Of a stretch of DNA of 64,000 bases, positions 55,568-64,000 are shown one piece after another. The position numbers and the translations under genes are program-made. Location: contig OX336340.1 of the NCBI GenBank assembly GCA_946902875.1, positions 7,957,739 through 8,021,738 of the forward strand, written 5' to 3'. The notes under the pieces are model-generated. The model was given only the letters and a program-made list of their open reading frames with translations, was not told where the DNA came from and ran no database searches. This DNA is from Nematopogon swammerdamellus. Taxonomy: Eukaryota; Arthropoda; Insecta; Lepidoptera; Adelidae. Each line of letters opens with the position of its first letter. Positions within the stretch are counted from its first letter, which is position 1.

Positions 55568-55889
55568 AATATAATATAAAGCCTGTATTATATTATAACT
55601 CTATTAGGCAGACTGATGCTGCTGATACAAACGCTGTGTTTCTATGAAAGAGTAAGGAAGACGTGGGGCGCCGGGATGACCTGGGGAAGACAGCCGCCGC
55701 CGCGCCGGTCGCTGCGTTGCTGAGCCGCCAGGGGAAGACGACCGCGGCGGGGGCCGACTCTATCATTAAGTATACATTTTCGCACGGGCTTTGCTTCAAC
55801 GCGTGCTGTTTTCACATATTTTCACTGTAATCTGCGCTGTAACATGTGTCTACCACATTCATTGTGCACAGATAGGAACGGACCTAAGT
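55568..55889. other. Unassigned stretch with a CpG-rich segment
   Basis: 55664-55757 is GC-rich (GCCGCCGCCGCGCCGGTCGC), with no gene recognised. The minus frame at 55593-55799 is composition-driven. Confidence 0.4.
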
Positions 55890-56640
55890 AGGTAAGCTTC
55901 AGATCATGCTGGAAGACCTTTATACAGCGTCGATGAAGGTTGGTCTGAAGATGAACCGGGACAAAACCAAGGTCATGGCGACCGAGGTTATGACGGGAGG
56001 ACAAATTGTTATTGGCGGAGAAGTGATCGAACAGGTTGAAGAGTACGTATACCTCGGTCAAATTCTGCGGCTTGGTAGACAAGGTCTGCTTAAGGAGGTG
56101 GAGAGACGAATTCAACTGGGTTGGGCTGCCTTTGGAAAACTAAAATTCGTCCTGAAGTCTGACCTTCCGCAGAATTTAAAGACCCGTATATATGACCAGT
56201 GTGTCCTCCCGGTTATGACGTACGGGTGTGAAACGTGGACTCTGACGGTCGCTGTTGTCCAAAGGTTGAAAGTTGCCCAGCGAGCTATGGAGCGAGCCAT
56301 GCTGGGAATATCGCTACGTGATATGGTGCGTAACGAGGCAATCCGCCGACGCACCAAAGTAGTCGATATTGGACACCGGGTGGCTAAGCTCAAGTGGCAG
56401 TGGGCTGGGCACGTTAGCCGAAGAGACGATGACCGTTGGAGTAACCGTGTCCTACACTGGCGGCCGTGGACAGGAAAACGGAGTGTGGGAAGACCACCCG
56501 CCAGGTGGGACGACGACATCAAGTACGCCGGCGAAAATCAGTGGTTCCGTATCGCTGATGGCCGGGAGGACTGGAGGAAAATTGGAGAGGCGTATGTCCA
56601 GCAGTGGACGCTTACACGCTGACTGACTGACTGACTGACT
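55890..56640 (+). pseudogene. RTE-type LINE, 5'-truncated, C-terminal reverse transcriptase region open
   Basis: An uninterrupted frame of 238 codons: SMKVGLKMNRDKTKVMAT (end of the polymerase palm), QVEEYVYLGQILRLG, LKSDLPQNLKTRIYDQCVLP, VMTYGCETWTLT, KVAQRAMERAMLGISLRD, KLKWQWAGHVSRRDD, GRPPARWDDDIKYAG, and ending YVQQWTLTR. These blocks mark the C-terminus of RTE-class endonuclease/reverse transcriptase proteins. The YADD catalytic motif lies upstream and is absent, so the copy began mid-gene, as expected from incomplete reverse transcription. A (TGAC)n tail (56622-56640), typical of RTE ends, follows the stop. The open frame suggests a fairly recent insertion. Confidence 0.9.
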
Positions 56641-56706
56641 AAGTAGGTATGAAACACTTACGACAAATAATTTTTATTTCTTTTGGTTTGGTTGGGAATA
56701 AAATGG

Positions 56707-57210
56707 TAAAAAAAACTGTTTTAAAAAAACATTGAATTGACTTCAAACCCTAACAAGTATTAAATAATACGATCTTGAGTAGAAGGCGGTACAAAAGCGC
56801 AAAAGAATCCATCTATAAATTTTCAGGTGTGCTTTTGTACCGCCGTCTTTCTACTCAAAATAATAATATTATTTAAATACTTTTTAGGGTTTGAAGTCGG
56901 TTCAATGTTTTTTTAAACCAGTTTTTTTATTTTACTCTTTTTAGTATTCACATAATATTAAAATCGGTTGACGGGAAGTGGGTGATTGAAAAATTCCTTA
57001 GTGTGAAAGTGTTCATCCCTTAATTTCACACCCTTAGGGGTGGTATTCTTTCAAACAATTTATGAAAGGACCACCCCTGAGATATATCCTACACATGAAA
57101 AAAATAATCATTAAAATCGGTTGAGCATTGGCGGAGAAATGGGGTAACAAACACAAAAAAAAATACATACAGATGAATTGAGAACCTCCTTCGTCAGTCG
57201 GTTGAAAAAG
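56707..57210 (+). mobile_element. MITE-like element with AAACCGACTT motifs, copy 2
   Basis: Inverted arms (about 56712-56800 and 56832-56930) share ACTTCAAACCCTAA, GAGTAGAAGGCGGTACAAAA and ACTGTTTTAAAAAAACATTG in complement. A downstream part ends ATTGAGAACCTCCTTCGTCA and GTCGGTTGAAAAAGG, which matches the AATTGAGA end at 61850. Non-coding. Confidence 0.65.
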
Positions 57211-58486
57211 GACAGTTGAGCTTGGAAATTTCAAATTGTTATTTCATGACTCAACCTCGGCGGTCGTCTGATTTTCGGAAATGTTTTATACGTTTAAACA
57301 AATATATTTATGTTTATCTCGACAGAATAGCACGAAAGCTTAAGTTCGTTTACAATATCTTAAAATTTATTGTATAAATATTGTGAAAGTTTTTCCTTCA
57401 AAAAAGTGTGCCACACCTAACCAGCTCGAATAAAACTTTTAAGATTATGGGCCATTGAGAATGTATTTTTGCAAAACTATTTCCCGGCGCGTGTGGTGCA
57501 ACTGGACGTAAACAAAACGGTTGGACAGCTAAATCTGTATCCCTCACAGAACACCGATCGGTGGCCGTCTTCGCCCAGTTTCTTTGCTAGTTAATTAATT
57601 ATTACTTGCATTTGATTTGTTATTTATTTGTCTTATTTTTATGTTACTTCGTGAAATACGGCGCTGGATGCATATTTTCATTGATTTTATAGGGGGAGTC
57701 AGATGTACCGTCAGCGATGTTTTAAAGGTAACATGAAATTAGTCTTCAATTATGTCCTAAGATGGCGCCAGGAGTATCGAATTTGAATTAAATAATTATT
57801 ATATTTTTAAATCTGCTAATTATAGAACGATGCTAAGTGGGAACAGCATAGTTAAATTTAAAGATTATTTTATATTAAGTAGAAATTTCAAAATAGTGTA
57901 TTTTAAGGTTTTCATAATTTTTCCAATAAATATTTTCATGTTTTGTCAGTCCGTGAGCTTGGCGGATAAAATGTATAATTTCGCCGCTTCTGCATCATAG
58001 ATGTCAGACCAAAGTTAAGTTGTCCTATTTGTCTATAGATGGCATGCCTATTTCTTATTATATTTTTAGTTGCCAAATACCCACCAACCAAACCTGCGTG
58101 CAATTCAAATACGCGCGTGCGGTTAGGATAAAGTGGAGATACCTTCTTTAAAATTTTATTTTTTTACCTCACCACCTTTGAAAACGGAAACAAACACGAT
58201 GGATTAAATATAATAATAATAATAAAAATCGTTAGCCATTTATAAGAAAATCGACCTCAACGAAATAATTTGTATGACAGCTACCCTTATTTTTTTTAAT
58301 TAAAAAAAAATAAAAAAGGTACCCCTAGATTATCATTTCAAACTACTAAATACGAATTTTGAACGAAATCGGTTGAGCAGTTTAGGCACAAGGTCGCTGG
58401 ACGGACACACACACACACACACACACATACATGTTTCTCAAAACCACTTTTTTGGGATCGTTGACAGATATATAGCCCAAATCTGT
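57211..58486. other. Non-genic stretch
   Basis: An (AC)n microsatellite at 58405-58428. AT-rich otherwise, no gene recognised. Confidence 0.5.
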
Positions 58487-58814
58487 ACTGTGTGGGGCCG
58501 GTACTTTAAAAGAATAGCCCCACTGCATCTCTCCCCGTGTATGTCGTAAAAGGCGACTAAGGGATATGACCCCCTTCTTATATTACTAGGTGGTAGGGTT
58601 TAACCCGCCCGGGTTGGTACCACCGCACTGAATGAAAGGTCGGTCCAAACGGCTATGTAAATAGTTTGTGTTTTCCGTCCAGTTCAGTGTAGTCGGCACG
58701 ACCGAAGGGAAGCACTGACGTGGCACCAAGTTCACCCGGTGTTATGGGCTGACATCACGGATGTTGTAGGTGATGTAGCCAACCGTGTCAGTTTCAATAA
58801 AAAAAAAAAAAAAT
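58487..58814 (+). mobile_element. SINE-A with alternative head, full-length
   Basis: Starts ACTGTGTGGGGCCGGTACTT, then CCCCGTGTATGTCGTAAAAG, the complete SINE-A body (TACTAGGTGGTAGGGTTTAA, GGTACCACCGCACTGAATGA) and tail (GATGTAGCCAACCGTGTCAG), and ends in about 15 A residues. It is the best-preserved copy of this variant. Confidence 0.9.
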
Positions 58815-59440
58815 CAGTCGCATTCTCAACTTCGACATTTTGGACGATCACAATACTTCCTTTCTCCTTACAGTCGCTCGAAAGTAAAAAGCCACCTCCA
58901 TAGTTTTTAGCCGTTGCGGCAATTTATCGATCGACGCGCGACGTTCGCTTGTTTTGGAACACGCAAATGTTTGCGTGGAGCGTGCAGGCAAGCGATACGG
59001 GTTACTGCGCGTGGAAAAAGGATGACACAATATCGATGCGATCTCTTGAGACGGTCGGTTCTGTATTCACGCGATACGCACACTACCATAATCGCGGTGT
59101 CTCGTTTTAGTAATAGTTGAAGTATGAACAAAATGTCTTTGAGTATGAAGTAGGGAGTCCAGGCACCGAATTAAAAAAAGTTGAGTCCAGGGCTATTTTT
59201 TCCATCTACGATGCTGCTGGTGGTGTTATACCAAAGAGATTAAAAGAGGGTGGGTTTAATGTATTTGTGATAAGCTTTACAGAATATATAAGTCAATGAT
59301 ATTTTATATAAAATTGTAAAATTGTAGATTTTACCGACGACGACACGACGACGAATAAAATAAAAAAATAGTAAATCTGATTTAAATGCAAAATTGATAA
59401 TAAACCATCGCTTCTCTTATATTCTCTATCTTTTTCGGGA
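58815..59440. other. Non-genic stretch
   Basis: Overlapping frames at 58848-59131 on both strands have no domain. Nothing recognised. Confidence 0.45.
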
Positions 59441-59818
59441 GGAAGGAAGGGATTCCTTCCTCGCCCATCTCTCACTCACCTCTCTCCCGGTCTTCTCTCC
59501 TCGATCCCGCCTTCCTCCCCTCCTTCCCCTCACCCTTCACGGACCCCCTCTTTGCCACCTTCCCTTTCGCCCATTCCCTCCCTCTCTCCCTACTTCCCTT
59601 CCTCCCCTCATGTCGCCCCTCCTTCCCATCACCCTCGCATTCCATTCCTCCCCTACTACCCCTCATCCTGTCCGCAACCCCCTCTTACCCCGCCCCTTCC
59701 CCCTTTCAACCTCTCACTCCCTCGATATCCATTCCTCCTCGTTCCCTCTACTACCTCCCTCCCCCACACCTACCCTCATTCACTAACCCTTCCTCCCTCC
59801 ATACCTCTCCTCCTCTTC
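59441..59818 (+). repeat. Polypyrimidine tract (C/T-rich, almost G-free)
   Basis: Nearly 380 bases dominated by TCC, CCT and CCC, with very few purines. It resumes at about 60175-60230 on the far side of a SINE-A, so one tract of over 430 bases was split. Long open frames on both strands here (59394-59786, 59472-59666) are Pro/Ser/Leu or Gly/Arg/Glu translations of the tract and not genes. Confidence 0.85.
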
Positions 59819-60170
59819 TTTTTTTTTTATGGAAACTGACATGGTTGGATACATCACCTACAACATCCGTGATGTCGGACATGTCGTGCCGGCTATACTG
59901 AACTGGACGGAAAAAAACGAAAAAACTATTTACATCAAATCTCTTTGATTTACATAGCCGTTTCGACATACGTTTTATTCAGTGCGGTGGTACCAACCCT
60001 AGTAAGGTAAGAAGGGAAGGGTGCTACAGTTTTACGTGGAATCCGAACCACGGTCAGCCTCAAATGGTCGAGCGGTCACCCATCCAAGCACAGACGAATT
60101 AATTCGTCTGTGCATCCAAGTGTTGACCGCGCCCAGGGTTGCCTGCACCACTGAGCTACCGAGGCTGACA
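59819..60170 (-). mobile_element. SINE-A, full-length, tRNA-headed
   Basis: Minus strand: TGTCAGCCTCGGTAGCTCAG (A box), GGTTCGGATTCCACG (B box), a shortened body, and the tail ending in poly(A) (T run 59819-59828). The head is split by a palindromic insertion at 60089-60120. It sits inside the polypyrimidine tract; TACCTC before and after may be part of its target-site duplication. Confidence 0.88.
60081..60120. mobile_element. 24-bp palindrome with 8-bp target-site duplication
   Basis: CATCCAAG (60081-60088), then CACAGACGAATT and its exact reverse complement AATTCGTCTGTG (60089-60112), then CATCCAAG again (60113-60120). Other SINE-A copies have a single CATCCAAG here, so 32 bases were gained. 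Two abutting 12-bp end repeats plus an 8-bp duplication is the outline of a hAT-type element without an interior. Confidence 0.7.
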
Positions 60171-60174
60171 AACG

Positions 60175-60235
60175 TACCTCCCACCCACTCCCCCTTCTTT
60201 TCTCTCCCCCTTCCTCTTCCTGACCATTATTCATT
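60175..60235 (+). repeat. Polypyrimidine tract, right part
   Basis: CTCCCACCCACTCCCCCTTC and CTCTCCCCCTTCCTCTTCC continue the tract interrupted by the SINE-A. Confidence 0.7.
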
Positions 60236-60365
60236 ATTTCTTACCAAAAGCAGTAACTATTGAGTAATCTGTGCCAAAAGCCTAGATAATAAATTTTCAT
60301 ATCCTTACCTAGAGAAATCATGGATTCCCCATACAAAAACTTTCACCCCTATTTCACCCCTTATT

Positions 60366-60540
60366 TTTAGGTTTCCGTATCCCTGTACGGAAGCCTATTA
60401 CTAAGCCTCCGCAGTCTGTCTGTCCGTCCGTCCGTTTGTCTGTCCGAGGGCTGTATCTCTTGAACCGTAATAGGAAGCCCGTTGAAATTTTCACAGAATA
60501 TGTGTTACTATAGCGGATATAACAACAAATAAGCGGAGCT
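60366..60540 (+). repeat. Dispersed repeat family G, left part
   Basis: TAGGTTTCCGTATCCCTGTA, CGGAAGCCTATTACTAAGCC, GTCTGTCTGTCCGTCCGTCC, CTTGAACCGTAATAGGAAGC and GATATAACAACAAATAAGC follow the family G order. The right half is missing. Confidence 0.7.
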
Positions 60541-61169
60541 AGGTACAACCCAAGTACAACCAAAGAGTTTGTAAATTCTTTGGACCGGAGTAAAACCGCA
60601 AACAGGAAATTACAATCTTACACGTTCAACGCCACATGAAAAATCCAGTATTTCCGTTTGGGCCACGGGGCTCACCGCTCACCGGTGAGCCTTTCCTTAC
60701 TGAACCATTCAGGGCATGGGGGTCACCGGTGAGCCGCGTGAGAGGGCCTACGTAAACGCTTCCTACAAGCCACAGAGCGCAGCTACAAAGCCAATATGGA
60801 AGTGAGCTGCATGGCCTTGTAGTCGAAGCGGACGGCGTGGTTTTCAAATCCAATAGAAACTTGTAGTTTTTTATTAAGTTAATTGTAACGATGCTAGGGC
60901 TGCTCTTAACGATAAGGTAGAAAATAATATTTGTATTAATAGAATTAATAAAACCAGAAAATAATAAGAAAATATTCGTCAAAATAAAAATGAACATAAA
61001 ATTTTCTTCATTGCCAAATAAGAAGACATTATTTATTACGAAAATAATTTATGAAATTGAACAAAACAAAATATTTATGAAATTGAACAATCACAACATT
61101 ATGACACTTCATTATTTAAAATAATCAATCATCTTAACCCCAAAGGGTTTAACCATAAACAATAAAGAA
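60541..61169. other. Stretch with CTCACCGGTGAG palindromes, possible piggyBac-like end
   Basis: GCTCACCGGTGAGC (60677-60690) is a perfect 14-bp palindrome and GGTCACCGGTGAGCC (60721-60735) a near copy. They lie downstream of the transposase fragment at 61170 and could be subterminal repeats of the same element. No typical terminus was found. Confidence 0.35.
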
Positions 61170-61486
61170 TTATCCGTGAGTCATGTTAAAACAAGGCAAA
61201 CAAAGGAATGGTTTAGTTGGGCTGCTTTGGCAATAAGTGGATACTTTTTTCGACTTGGTTTTAGCCTGTTTGCTACCCATTATTGGTACGTTCTTTGCAT
61301 AACATTGGTGACATGTTCTTCTCACTTTTCTGGCCAATCCCTCTTTCCTTTCCAGAGTGTGTTTCATTCTCTTCCGTCTTTCTATATGCATTTCATAGTC
61401 GCTATCCTCACTCTCCGACAAAAGAATTCGACAGCATCTTCTTTTCGTTGGTTGAACTACGTCTTCATAGAATCTATTCCGAAACT
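61170..61486 (-). pseudogene. piggyBac-like transposase C-terminus
   Basis: A minus-strand frame (with a stop just upstream) reads RFYEDVVQPTKRRCC, an acidic SESEDSDYE, a basic segment, then RRTCHQCYAKNV, TKSKKVSTYCQSS and PFLCLPCFNMTHG with a stop. C-x2-C-Y … Y-C … L-C-x2-C-F-x3-H is the cysteine-rich C-terminal domain of piggyBac-family transposases, which binds the transposon ends. The second Cys of the middle pair appears replaced (CQSS for CxxC). The DDD catalytic domain is not present upstream. Confidence 0.6.
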
Positions 61487-61847
61487 ACGGTTCAGAAGAT
61501 CTATCTCGATGTTTTCTAACTGCGTTAGCGCTTCTTGTGTTAACTCGAAATCTTCAAAATAATCATTTTTGGCGAGAAAAGCGTAAAACATCCTCAATTG
61601 TCGACGTAGCCGGACCGGGATTGATCGCTGCGTCCGCGGCGTGTGCGCAACGGGTGGGCCGCGGCGTGACCCCGCGGCCCCAGCCAACAGAAAAATACAA
61701 ATCCTTCATATGAGGCCACACGATCCACCCGTGAGCCTTCTGCTATATCTCGAAAATTAGACGGTAAAAGTCGCAAATTTTTATTTTCATCTTTTTGTCA
61801 TCTTTTTTGTCATCATTCATTCATTTCATTTGTCATCACGAGCAATT
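61487..61847 (-). other. Unassigned segment upstream of the piggyBac-like fragment
   Basis: A minus-strand frame (61687-61457) reads LRRQLRMFYAFLAKNDYFED and LTQEALTQLENIEIDLLNRS, plausible protein but unrecognised. It may be another part of the same decayed element. A CpG-rich block lies at 61605-61680. Confidence 0.25.
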
Positions 61848-62340
61848 TACTTTAGACCTAGGAGATTCTCAATTCGACGGTATGTTTTCTTTTTTTGGAT
61901 GTTTGTTACGCGATTACTCCGTCAATTATTGTGGGCCGATTTTGAAAATTCTTTTTTTTTGTTTGAAAGGGGATAACCATGACGTGGTTCCATTTTAATT
62001 TGGTCGAGATCAGATTGGAAAGCGAGGCGGAATCGCGAGGCCGAAGGTCGAGCGATTCCGCCGAGTACATTAATAGCAAAAAATTCCAAAAAAAACTGTG
62101 AAATAAAAAACTATTTAAAAAAATATATAAAAACCGCCTTCAAAAATGTATGAAATAAAAAAAATCGAACCCTAGAGTTGAAGGCGGTGCTAAAGCAAGC
62201 AAAAATGATACATGAAAGAAAACATGCGTGGATGATATCCTTTGTGATTTGTGTAGCCTTCTTTAGCACCGCCTTCAACTCTAGGGTTCGATTTTTTTAA
62301 TTTCATAAATTTTTTAAGGCAGTTTTCATATTTTTTTTTT
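61848..62340 (-). mobile_element. MITE-like element with AAACCGCCTT motifs, copy 3
   Basis: GATTCTCAATTCGACGG at one end (61850), the module GATTGGAAAGCGAGGCGGAA with TCGCGAGGCCGAAGGTCGAG (62010-62055), then inverted arms carrying AACCCTAGAGTTGAAGGCGG (62168) and its complement (62266), and AAACCGCCTTCAAAA (62131). It shares the GC-rich module with copy 1 and the AATTGAGA end with copy 2. Confidence 0.7.
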
Positions 62341-62418
62341 ACATACAATGCTGACATTATTAGAATGAAGAGTGACGAGTATTTGTTTAACTGTTCAACT
62401 AAATAAATACGTTCTATC

Positions 62419-62471
62419 CACAGAGCACGGAATACCGCGCGCGCGCGCGCGGGGGTATTCCGTGCTCTGTG
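62419..62471. mobile_element. 53-bp mini inverted-repeat element with (GC)n centre
   Basis: CACAGAGCACGGAATACC (62419-62436) and its exact reverse complement (62454-62471) flank 17 bases of alternating GCGCGC plus GGG. The flanks GTTCTATC and TGGATCTATC are similar but not an exact duplication. The ends begin CACAGA, as does the palindrome at 60089. Confidence 0.55.
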
Positions 62472-62479
62472 TGGATCTA

Positions 62480-63368
62480 TCTATTAAAAGCGCACAAACA
62501 GGAAATTACAATCATAATAATATTTTGTTCCGTATACCAAATAATTTTCAAAACATTTTTTTATTTTATTTAATTTGATAAGAAGTGTTAGTTTAATTGT
62601 AAATTGTCATAATTTTATTATTCAAATATAATTAAAAATTTTGGAATTTACATAAATAATGTTCTTTATAAATATAAATGAAAGCGCCATCTTTTGTCTA
62701 GTAGCAGTAATTCTACAGCCTAGTGACAATTAAAGGTACCTAGATACATGTTGTATTTCAACTAGATAGCGCCCTTAGTATAGAAGTATTAACAAACATT
62801 AACGCCACCTGTTTGTTTTACGACAACATCAAGAAAAATTATTAACGCCCCCTGTTGGTTTTACGATTTACAACGTTACCAAATTTGTTATATGGAGTGG
62901 TCTATCTGTCCCGACAGGGTTATAAAATCAATGATATTTTGTATTTTTAGAGCCCCCCGTCGCAAAATTCGAGAAAAGCGACTTTTAATGGCATCACTCT
63001 GTCTGTCTGTCGGTCGGTCACACGCAGATATCTCCGGGTCTAGCGAACAGATTTTCATGCCACAGACGCCACAATAAGCAGAATTTTTGCCCGCAGATAC
63101 ACCCTCGATGAATGTGTCTTATAGTTTGGCGGAACGTATGGGTAGGGTACCCGAAAATGTGGACCAATTTTTTTTTTAATCCAGTATCATGTCATCCTAT
63201 AGGCATATTTAAGTCATTTTGCGAAAATAAGTAATCGATTTTGAGAAAAAGCTAGATTTCTGAAGATCAAACATTTCAATTTTATTTGAAATGGCAAAAT
63301 AATAATCAGGATGAAAGTAGGCAATATGGATGTCGGGTGAAAGCTATTCACGTAGGTACTGAATTAAA
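62480..63368. other. Non-genic stretch
   Basis: AACGCCACCTGTTTGTTTTA (62800) and AACGCCCCCTGTTGGTTTTA (62844) form a short imperfect tandem pair. A TCTGTCTGTCTGTCGGTCGG run is at 63000. No gene recognised. Confidence 0.45.
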
Positions 63369-63425
63369 TAAAAAAAGTGGTCAAGTGAACCGTGTTCACG
63401 TGCCGAGGGTCCCGTAACCGCACTG
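63369..63425 (-). repeat. Family G terminal fragment
   Basis: AAAAGTGGTCAAGTGAACCG and CGTGCCGAGGGTCCCGTAAC resemble a diverged family G end (compare 41973). Confidence 0.4.
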
Positions 63426-63457
63426 CTTCGCTATCATCTAATTATATTTTCTACCAG

Positions 63458-63704
63458 GGTGCGGTTAGACTTTGGATGGGTAGCCGTACGACCATGGTTC
63501 GGCTGGCTGTGGTTCGGATTCCACTTGAAACTGTAGTTTCATCCCTTTATGTACATATTTAGCTGGAAGGGATCAACCCGTTTTGATTGGTACACGAACA
63601 CTGAACGAATGTCGGTCAAAGAAAACGGCTATAAAAATTATACATGTTTTCCATCCAGGTCAATGTAGCCGGCACGACCAAAGGAAAGACTGACATGGCA
63701 CCTC
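63458..63704 (+). mobile_element. SINE-A, diverged and truncated at both ends
   Basis: GTGGTTCGGATTCCACTTGA (B box), GATTGGTACACGAACACTGA, GTTTTCCATCCAGGTCAATG and CTGACATGGCACCT follow SINE-A order with many changes. The A box and the poly(A) tail are missing. Confidence 0.75.
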
Positions 63705-64000
63705 TCTGACACAGACTGACTAACTAACAATTACTCTGGCATACACTTTACATGATGAATAGCATCAAGTCGAACTTTATTTGCATGTTTGTGCACTCAT
63801 CACGTAAACTACTACACCAATTTGAATGGAGTTTTCACAAAAATATGGGATATTATGCCACTTTGTTTAAAAAAGTTTTTCTGCGAGACAGAAACTGTGG
63901 AGTGCCTCCTTTATTGCACTGTATGATTTTATGTGTTAATAAATATTTTCATTTCATTTATTTACAATTCATTTCATCCATATCTCCTACTTCCATCTTA

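Noticed and set aside
59394..59839. Proline/serine-rich open frames of 95-130 codons
   Set aside because: They are produced by the polypyrimidine tract, which cannot contain most stop codons.

Overview
The window looks like nuclear DNA of a moth or butterfly (Lepidoptera). It is AT-rich, has almost no long open frames, and is crowded with insect-type transposable-element relics. Several dispersed repeats have a character I associate with lepidopteran genomes: tRNA-headed SINEs ending in poly(A), repeats carrying GACAGACAGAC next to GGAACCCT, TCACGCCTGTTTCCC repeats, and CR1/Jockey- and RTE-type LINE tails. No order or species can be proved from sequence alone. I found no convincing complete host protein gene. 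It is best read as intergenic or intronic DNA, with two CpG-rich patches (4.78-5.16 kb and 18.08-18.46 kb) and one minus-strand open frame ending at a consensus splice donor (26.3 kb) as the only weak hints of host gene parts.

Region by region: 1-14 kb holds AT-rich DNA, a jumbled SINE patch (3.3-3.6 kb), copies of a 330-400 bp dispersed repeat (family G), several perfect hairpins, two SINE-A copies (10.4 and 11.7 kb) and a minisatellite (12.07-12.39 kb). 14-23 kb has a family D repeat, a full SINE-B, a CpG-rich patch and two more SINE-A copies. 23-32 kb is sparse, with an RTE LINE relic, a small inverted-repeat element (27.2 kb) and LINE scraps. 32-39 kb is dense: a head-variant SINE-A, a Tigger/pogo relic (32.7-33.4 kb), a 1.2 kb terminal-inverted-repeat element carrying a 113-residue open frame (34.8-36.0 kb), an interrupted family D copy, a LINE 3' end joined tail-to-tail to a SINE, and a 54-bp perfect hairpin. 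42.9-51.5 kb is one structure: two nearly identical arms of about 1.7 kb in inverted orientation, around a 5 kb loop filled with a scrambled CR1/Jockey-type LINE. 51.5-64 kb has SINEs, a 5'-truncated RTE LINE, a polypyrimidine tract split by a SINE, a piggyBac-like transposase end and MITE-like elements.

The parts relate mainly as layers of insertion. Each arm of the large foldback contains a hAT-like terminus, six AACCGGTT palindromes and 104-bp tandem repeats. SINE-A (two alternative 5' heads) and SINE-B (a third head, a different tail) share a central body, which points to a SINE superfamily core that has swapped heads and tails. One SINE-A copy contains a 24-bp perfect palindrome flanked by an exact 8-bp duplication, as expected of a transposon reduced to its two end repeats. 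All family names come from reading motifs by eye. No database search was run.
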